A stretch of DNA of 64,000 nucleotides from Actinospica robiniae DSM 44927 (GTDB taxonomy: Bacteria; Actinomycetota; Actinomycetes; Streptomycetales; Catenulisporaceae): NCBI RefSeq assembly GCF_000504285.1, contig NZ_KI632511.1, positions 8,910,154 to 8,974,153 on the forward strand, in the 5' to 3' direction. The notes beneath the pieces were generated by a model. It saw only the letters and a list, made by a program, of their open reading frames with translations. It did no database searches and was not told the origin of the DNA. Shown here piece by piece: positions 59,632-64,000 of the stretch (the stretch's first letter is position 1; the number at the start of each line of letters is the position of its first letter). Both the position numbers and the translations under genes were made by a program.

Positions 59632-61194
59632 ATGTCGAACCAAACTCGTGCCTCCGGCACCGACCGCGGCCCGCTGCGCGCGGGCACGGTCGCCGCCGCC
59701 CTGTTCGCGGTTTGCCTCGCCCAGATCGGCCTGGCCATGCCGGCCACGCTGAACGGAACCTTCCAGGAGGTGTTCAACCCCACCAACTCGCAGCTGACCT
59801 GGATATCCGACTGCTCCCTGCTGCCGATCACGGTGCTCGAGCTGACCTGCGGTGTGCTCGGCGACCTGTTCGGACGCAAAAAGCTGCTCATGGGCGGCGC
59901 GCTCATGCTGGCCGTGGGCGAGGCCGTCGCGGCCTCCGCGCACGGCGTGAGCGTGATGTGGATCGGCCAGATCATCGCGGGCATCGGCTGCGCCGCGCTG
60001 TTCCCGACCACCCTGGCCATGCTCGTCGCGGGCGACCGCTCGCCGGCCCAGCGCGCCAAGATGATCGCCATCTGGGCCGCCATCCTGTCCACCGGCAACT
60101 TCATCGCGCCGCTGCTCGGCGGCATCACCGCCACCTACTTCAACTGGCGCGTCGCCTTCATCGTGGTGGTCGTGCTGGCCGTGGTGGACGCCGGCATCAC
60201 CTACTTCACCGCGCAGGACTCGCGCTCCCCGCAAGGACGCTCGCTCGACCCGGCCGGCCAGACCACGATCGGCCTCGGCCTGTGCGCGCTGCTGTGGGGC
60301 GTGATCCAGGGCGCCGGCGACGGCTGGGGCAACCCGATGGTGGTGGGCGCGTTCGTGCTCTCCGCCGTGTGCATCGCCGCCTTCATCCTGATCGAACTGC
60401 GCGTGCCCAACCCGCTGCTGCGCCTGGACCTGTTCAAGAACCGCAACTTCGCCCTCGCCGCGCTGGTCACCGTGGTCGGCATGTTCGCCTTCCTCGGCAC
60501 CGCCTACGCCATCAGCATCCGGATGGGTCCGATCCAGGGCCAGTCCTCGATGCGCACCGCCTTCGCGTTCCTGCTGCTGAGCGGTCTGACCATCTTCCTG
60601 CTGCCGCTCACCCACCGGCTCATGGCCACCCTCGCCCCGCGCTGGGTGCTCGGCCTCGGCTTCGTGCTGATGGGCGTCGGCGACATCTGGGCCGGCCAGC
60701 TGCCGATCTCGGACAACACCCTGCCCGCCCTGATCGTGCCGATGGGCCTGGTGGGCATCGGCTTCAGCTTCGCCGTCTCCGCGGTCACCGCGACCGTGGT
60801 CGAGACCGTGCCGCACAGCCTCGCCGGGATGGCCTCGGCCACCACCAGCATGCTGCGCGACTTCGGCTTCACCCTCGGCCCGGCCGTGATCGGCGCCATC
60901 GCCACCGCCAAGGCGGTCAGCGGCCTGACCGGGCAGCTGCACGCGGCGAACCTGGCCGCGGCGGACCTCGGCAAGGCCCAGGGCATCCTGTCCGGCGGCG
61001 GCCCGCTGGCCGTCGAGCACGCCGACCCGACCGTCTCCGGCCTGGCCGTGAGCTCGCTCGGCGACGCGTACAGCCTCGGCTTCACCGTCTGCGGCATCGC
61101 GGCGCTGGCCTGCTGCCTGATCACCGTGCTGCTGCTGCGCGGCCAGGCGGCCGAGTCGGCCGAGGAGCCCGAGCTCGCCGTCGCCCCGGCGTAG
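59632..61194 (+). CDS. MFS transporter, DHA2-type (14-span) exporter family
   Basis: A 520-residue membrane protein with about 13-14 spans. GVLGDLFGRKKLLMGG is motif A, and the Asp/Arg pattern of LTWISDCSLLPITVLELTCG fits the EmrB/QacA-like family. Several loop prolines and glycines (FIAPLLGGITATYFNWRVAF) form motif C. It uses the proton gradient to export or import small molecules. Divergent from the ROK regulator and upstream of the tannase, it may move an aromatic acid or sugar. ATG at 59632 with GAAGGA five bases before. Confidence 0.9.
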   Translation: MSNQTRASGTDRGPLRAGTVAAALFAVCLAQIGLAMPATLNGTFQEVFNPTNSQLTWISDCSLLPITVLELTCGVLGDLFGRKKLLMGGALMLAVGEAVAASAHGVSVMWIGQIIAGIGCAALFPTTLAMLVAGDRSPAQRAKMIAIWAAILSTGNFIAPLLGGITATYFNWRVAFIVVVVLAVVDAGITYFTAQDSRSPQGRSLDPAGQTTIGLGLCALLWGVIQGAGDGWGNPMVVGAFVLSAVCIAAFILIELRVPNPLLRLDLFKNRNFALAALVTVVGMFAFLGTAYAISIRMGPIQGQSSMRTAFAFLLLSGLTIFLLPLTHRLMATLAPRWVLGLGFVLMGVGDIWAGQLPISDNTLPALIVPMGLVGIGFSFAVSAVTATVVETVPHSLAGMASATTSMLRDFGFTLGPAVIGAIATAKAVSGLTGQLHAANLAAADLGKAQGILSGGGPLAVEHADPTVSGLAVSSLGDAYSLGFTVCGIAALACCLITVLLLRGQAAESAEEPELAVAPA

Positions 61195-61218
61195 CCGGCG
61201 GGCATCAGACGACCCGGC

Positions 61219-61243
61219 CCCGGCCGTCCTCGAGACGGCCGGG
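61219..61243 (+). terminator. hairpin after the MFS gene
   Basis: A 10-bp perfect stem (61219-61228 with 61234-61243) around CTCGA, 24 bp after the MFS stop and 80 bp before the tannase gene. There is no T-run, so termination may be partial. Confidence 0.55.
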
Positions 61244-61323
61244 ACCGGTGCCCCCCTCGCTCCCGGGCCAACGGGGCGAGGGATGGATCCTCCTGCTCAA
61301 CGTCCTGCAAACAGGGAGAACCC

Positions 61324-63111
61324 TTGCGATTCAGCATAGCAACCGACGAACACGCCGCCGACGGCGTGGCGCCCCGGCGCCGCCGCCGCTGGCCGGTGGT
61401 CACCGCAGTCGCGGCCGCGGCCACCCTCGCCGCGGGCCTCTACGCCGGCGGCTCCGAGGCCGCGAGCGGCCCGGCCGCCTCCGGCATCGCGCCGGTGCAG
61501 ACCTGCGCGCAGGCCCAGGGAATCAACCTCCTGAGCCTCGCCGGGGCCAACACCCAGATCACCTCCGCGACGGCCGTGACCGCCGCGGACAACCCGACCG
61601 GCAAGTGGGACGCCTGTGAGGTCCAGGGCATCATCGCGCCGGAGACCCACTTCACCCTCTACCTGCCCACCACCACCTACGCGGGCGAGTACCTCCAGGA
61701 GGGCTGCGGCGGCGGTTGCGGCAGCGTCGGGACCGGCGAGCCCGCGGCCGCCTACGACTGCGCCCAGTCCACCGCCGGGAACTTCGCCGTCGCCGCGGAC
61801 GACGAGGGCCACGAAGGCGACGGCTTCACGGTCATGGCCTTCCAGGACCCTGAGCTCAGGGCCGTGTTCGGCTACTCGTCCGAGCACCAGCTGGCGCTCG
61901 CGTCCAAGGCGATCATCAAGGCCTTCTACGGCAGCGCGCCGAGCGACTCCTACTTCGACGGCTGCTCGGACGGCGGCCGCGAGGCCCTGATCGAGGCCCA
62001 GCGCTACCCGACGGACTTCAACGGCATCGTCGCCGGTTCGCCCGCGTCGGTGCAGACCGAGCTCAACGCTTTCGAGGAGGCCTGGAACGCCCAGGCGAAC
62101 ACGGCGGCGGACGGCACGGCGATCATCGCCAACGCCGACCTGGCCCCGCTGCACGACGCGGTGCTCAAGGCCTGCGGCAGCGCCACCGACGTCGCCCTCG
62201 GCTACCTCAGCGATCCGCTGGCCTGCAAGTGGAATCCGGCCGGCATCGCGTGCAAGACCGGCCAGACCTCGACCGCGAGCGACTACTGCCTGACGGCCGC
62301 TCAGGTCGAGACCGTGAACAAGCTCTACTCCGGCCCGACCGACGCCCAGGGCCAGCTGCTCTACCCGGGTTACGAGGTGCGCGGCTCCGAGCTGAACTGG
62401 GCCGGCTGGATCGTGCCGTTCGGCGGGAACCAGGAGACCGGCGCGCTCGACGCCAACATCGGCACCTCCGCGTGGCAGAGCTGGGTCACCCCGACCGGCA
62501 CCTTCGACGGAGGCGCCACGTACATGGACGTCAAGTTCACCAAGCAGAACTTCGAGAAGCTCACCGCCGCCAACGACGGTGAGCTCGACGCGACCGACCC
62601 GAACCTCTCGGCGTTCGAGAAGGCCGGCGGCAAGCTGATCCTGTGGGCCGGCTACGCCGACCCGGCGATCAACCCCGCCGGCACGATCTCGTACTACCAG
62701 GCCGTGACCAAGACCATGGGCGGTCTGGCCGCGACGGAGAAGTTCGCCAAGCTCTACCTGCTGCCGGGCGTCGCCCACTGCGGCGGCGGCCAGGGTCCGT
62801 CGGACTTCGACGCCCTGACCGCGGTCACCCAGTGGGTGACCAAGGGCCAGGCGCCGAACAGCCTGCTGACCACGCTGACCGGCCAGTCCGGCAACGTCAC
62901 CGCGACCCGCCCGGTGTACGCGTACCCGTACATCGCGGCGGACACCACCGGCGGTTCGCCGACCGAGGCCGCGAGCTACACGCCGAAGCTGTCCACGGCC
63001 GAGCAGAACCTGAATGTGCAGTGGCTCGGTTCCTTCCGCTCCGGCTACGAGACGGTCAGCGGCTGGGTCAACGGCCAGTGGGTCACCCGGCCCGCGGACC
63101 TGGGCCGCTGA
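61324..63111 (+). CDS. secreted tannase/feruloyl esterase family enzyme
   Basis: A 595-residue exported esterase. The N-terminus has an Arg run (PRRRRRW, 17-23) and a hydrophobic stretch to ~45, a signal peptide or anchor. The nucleophile is Ser 215 in FDGCSDGGREALIEAQRYP, preceded by Cys 214; the acid is Asp 446 in WAGYADPAINP and the base His 485 in PGVAHCGGGQG, followed by Cys 486. This CS-D-HC triad, with the two cysteines paired, defines the tannase family. It would release gallic or ferulic acid from plant esters. TTG start at 61324 with AGGGAGAA upstream. Confidence 0.88.
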   Translation: MRFSIATDEHAADGVAPRRRRRWPVVTAVAAAATLAAGLYAGGSEAASGPAASGIAPVQTCAQAQGINLLSLAGANTQITSATAVTAADNPTGKWDACEVQGIIAPETHFTLYLPTTTYAGEYLQEGCGGGCGSVGTGEPAAAYDCAQSTAGNFAVAADDEGHEGDGFTVMAFQDPELRAVFGYSSEHQLALASKAIIKAFYGSAPSDSYFDGCSDGGREALIEAQRYPTDFNGIVAGSPASVQTELNAFEEAWNAQANTAADGTAIIANADLAPLHDAVLKACGSATDVALGYLSDPLACKWNPAGIACKTGQTSTASDYCLTAAQVETVNKLYSGPTDAQGQLLYPGYEVRGSELNWAGWIVPFGGNQETGALDANIGTSAWQSWVTPTGTFDGGATYMDVKFTKQNFEKLTAANDGELDATDPNLSAFEKAGGKLILWAGYADPAINPAGTISYYQAVTKTMGGLAATEKFAKLYLLPGVAHCGGGQGPSDFDALTAVTQWVTKGQAPNSLLTTLTGQSGNVTATRPVYAYPYIAADTTGGSPTEAASYTPKLSTAEQNLNVQWLGSFRSGYETVSGWVNGQWVTRPADLGR

Positions 63112-63139
63112 GCGGCACAGAGCACTGATGCGCCTTGAT

Positions 63140-63185
63140 CCGGACCGTACGACGACGATCACTGAGGCGGCGTCGTACGGTCCGG
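63140..63185 (+). terminator. 15-bp perfect hairpin between the tannase and GalB-like genes
   Basis: A perfect 15-bp stem (CCGGACCGTACGACG, 63140-63154, with 63171-63185) around a 16-base loop lies 29 bp after the tannase stop and 34 bp before the GalB-like start. No T-run follows. It may be a terminator, an attenuator or an operator; the arms include the palindromic core CCGTACGA. Confidence 0.6.
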
Positions 63186-63219
63186 TCGCGGCCGCGGAAG
63201 AACGAGGAGAAAAGGGAAG

Positions 63220-63954
63220 ATGGCGGAGAAGACGGATGCGCTGCTGGTCGTGAGCGCGCACGCGGGTGACTTCGTGTGGCGTTCCGGCGGTGCGATCGCG
63301 CTGGCGGCTTCGCGGGGGCAGCGGGCGAAGGTGGTGTGCCTGTCGTTCGGGGAGCGGGGCGAGTCGGCGAAGGCGTGGCTGGCCGGCAAGAAGCTCGAGG
63401 AGATCAAGGCTCTGCGCCGCGCGGAGGCCGAGGCCGCGGCCGAGGCGTTGGGCGCGGAGATCGAGTTCTTCGACGCGGGCGACTATCCGCTGCTGGAGAG
63501 CGCGGAGCTGGTCGACCGCCTCGTGCACGTCTACCGCGAGGTGGCGCCGACCGTCGTGCTGACGCACACGTTGTCAGACCCCTACAACGGCGATCACCCG
63601 GCCGCGGCGCGGATGGCGATCCAGGCGCGGATCCTGGCGCAGGCCATCGGCTACGAGGCGCCGGGTGAGCCGTTGGGCGCGCCGCCGCTGTTCTCGTTCG
63701 AGCCGCACCAGTCGGAGCAGTGCGACTTCAAGCCGAATGTGCTGCTGGACATCACGCCGGTGTGGGAGCGCAAGGAGGCTGCGATGCAGTGCCTGCCGGC
63801 GCAGCAGCACATGTGGGACTACTACACGGATCTGGCCAAGCGCCGGGGCGTGCAGCTCGAGCGCAACGCGGGCCCGAATCTGGGGCTGGGCAAGAACACC
63901 CGGGCCGAGGCGTTCATGCGCCACTACCCGCAGACCACGAGGGAACTGTCGTGA
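63220..63954 (+). CDS. galB: PIG-L-fold 4-oxalomesaconate hydratase-like protein (GalB type)
   Basis: A 244-residue zinc-dependent PIG-L/LmbE-fold protein. The usual AHPDDE motif reads SAHAGDFVWRSGG (His 14, Asp 17), and the second metal His is 126 in DPYNGDHPAAA. LSFGERGESAKAWLAGKKLEEIKALRRAEA and the C-terminal ERNAGPNLGLGKNTRAEAF match GalB, the hydratase that adds water to 4-oxalomesaconate in gallate breakdown, rather than sugar deacetylases. ATG at 63220 with AAGGGAAG upstream. It follows the secreted tannase, which fits gallate use. Confidence 0.85.
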   Translation: MAEKTDALLVVSAHAGDFVWRSGGAIALAASRGQRAKVVCLSFGERGESAKAWLAGKKLEEIKALRRAEAEAAAEALGAEIEFFDAGDYPLLESAELVDRLVHVYREVAPTVVLTHTLSDPYNGDHPAAARMAIQARILAQAIGYEAPGEPLGAPPLFSFEPHQSEQCDFKPNVLLDITPVWERKEAAMQCLPAQQHMWDYYTDLAKRRGVQLERNAGPNLGLGKNTRAEAFMRHYPQTTRELS

Positions 63955-64000
63955 CCAGCGCCCGTTCAAGCCGTGTCGTCGTCACCGGCGTTCCGCGCCC
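63951..64000 (+). CDS. start of the next gene, cut by the window edge
   Basis: A GTG at 63951 overlaps the GalB-like stop (GTGA), and about 16 codons (VTSARSSRVVVTGVPR) follow to the edge. The overlap suggests it belongs to the same operon, probably a further step of gallate/protocatechuate 4,5-cleavage such as an aldolase or isomerase, but too little is present to identify it. Confidence 0.5.
   Translation, partial: MTSARSSRVVVTGVPR

Noticed and set aside
1-64000. tRNA, rRNA, CRISPR arrays, phage genes or a secondary-metabolite cluster
   Set aside because: None of the expected sequences or core genes was seen anywhere in the window.

Overview
The window is very GC-rich, with strong third-position G/C bias, many GTG (and a few TTG) starts and many four-base ATGA/GTGA overlaps between genes. 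It carries an F420-type LLM oxidoreductase, Streptomyces-style xylose genes, a twin-arginine secreted deacetylase and actinobacterial IS110 and IS3 elements. Together these point to a filamentous or Streptomyces-like actinomycete chromosome; the genus cannot be fixed by eye.

Layout. 1-6.2 kb: the 3' part of an alpha/beta hydrolase whose nucleophile serine reads as glycine, an Rnl2-like RNA ligase, an unknown protein, an LLM monooxygenase, a GH13 glycosidase and a PIG-V-type mannosyltransferase. 6.4-24.4 kb: a cell-surface polysaccharide locus. It has five glycosyltransferases, a GT-C-like membrane protein, a second PIG-V protein, a Wzm/Wzt-type ABC exporter, and the enzymes expected for a UDP-2,3-diacetamido-2,3-dideoxy-uronic acid: a UDP-GlcNAc 6-dehydrogenase, a Gfo/Idh/MocA 3-dehydrogenase, a one-piece acetyltransferase-aminotransferase fusion and a non-hydrolysing 2-epimerase. 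24.6-29.9 kb: a Tat-exported polysaccharide deacetylase, a SIS-domain protein, a DUF5522 mini-protein, and a sterol-desaturase-like hydroxylase divergent from a FadR-type regulator, with a candidate operator between them. 30.2-34.2 kb: xylA divergent from xylB, followed by a ROK repressor. 34.4-35.9 kb: a secreted and a membrane protein of unknown role.

35.9-44.1 kb is a catabolic operon that looks like aromatic ring meta-cleavage. After a cupin, a carboxymuconolactone-decarboxylase-like protein and a LysR regulator come an H/H/E extradiol-type dioxygenase, an aldehyde dehydrogenase, an FAH-family enzyme, a second VOC protein, an alpha/beta hydrolase, a GlcG/HbpS protein and a MetE-like protein that has lost most of its zinc ligands. 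45.3-49.4 kb is a mobile patch: an IS110 element with a structured upstream non-coding end, an IS3 element with a canonical A7 frameshift site, and two inverted ~355-bp copies of an unrecognised repeat, each folding into a long hairpin. 51.5-57.9 kb is a second catabolic operon on the minus strand (aldehyde dehydrogenase, L-2-hydroxyacid oxidase, amidohydrolase, ThDP decarboxylase, Ldh-type dehydrogenase), whose logic resembles mandelate breakdown. 58.1-64.0 kb: a ROK regulator divergent from an MFS transporter, then a secreted tannase-family esterase and a GalB-like 4-oxalomesaconate hydratase, which suggests use of galloyl esters and gallate.

No rRNA, tRNA or CRISPR array was seen. The signals most worth following are the fused sugar-nucleotide enzyme in a complete diacetamido-uronic acid pathway, the paired 355-bp hairpin elements, the IS110 non-coding end, and the zinc-less MetE-like protein in an aromatic operon.
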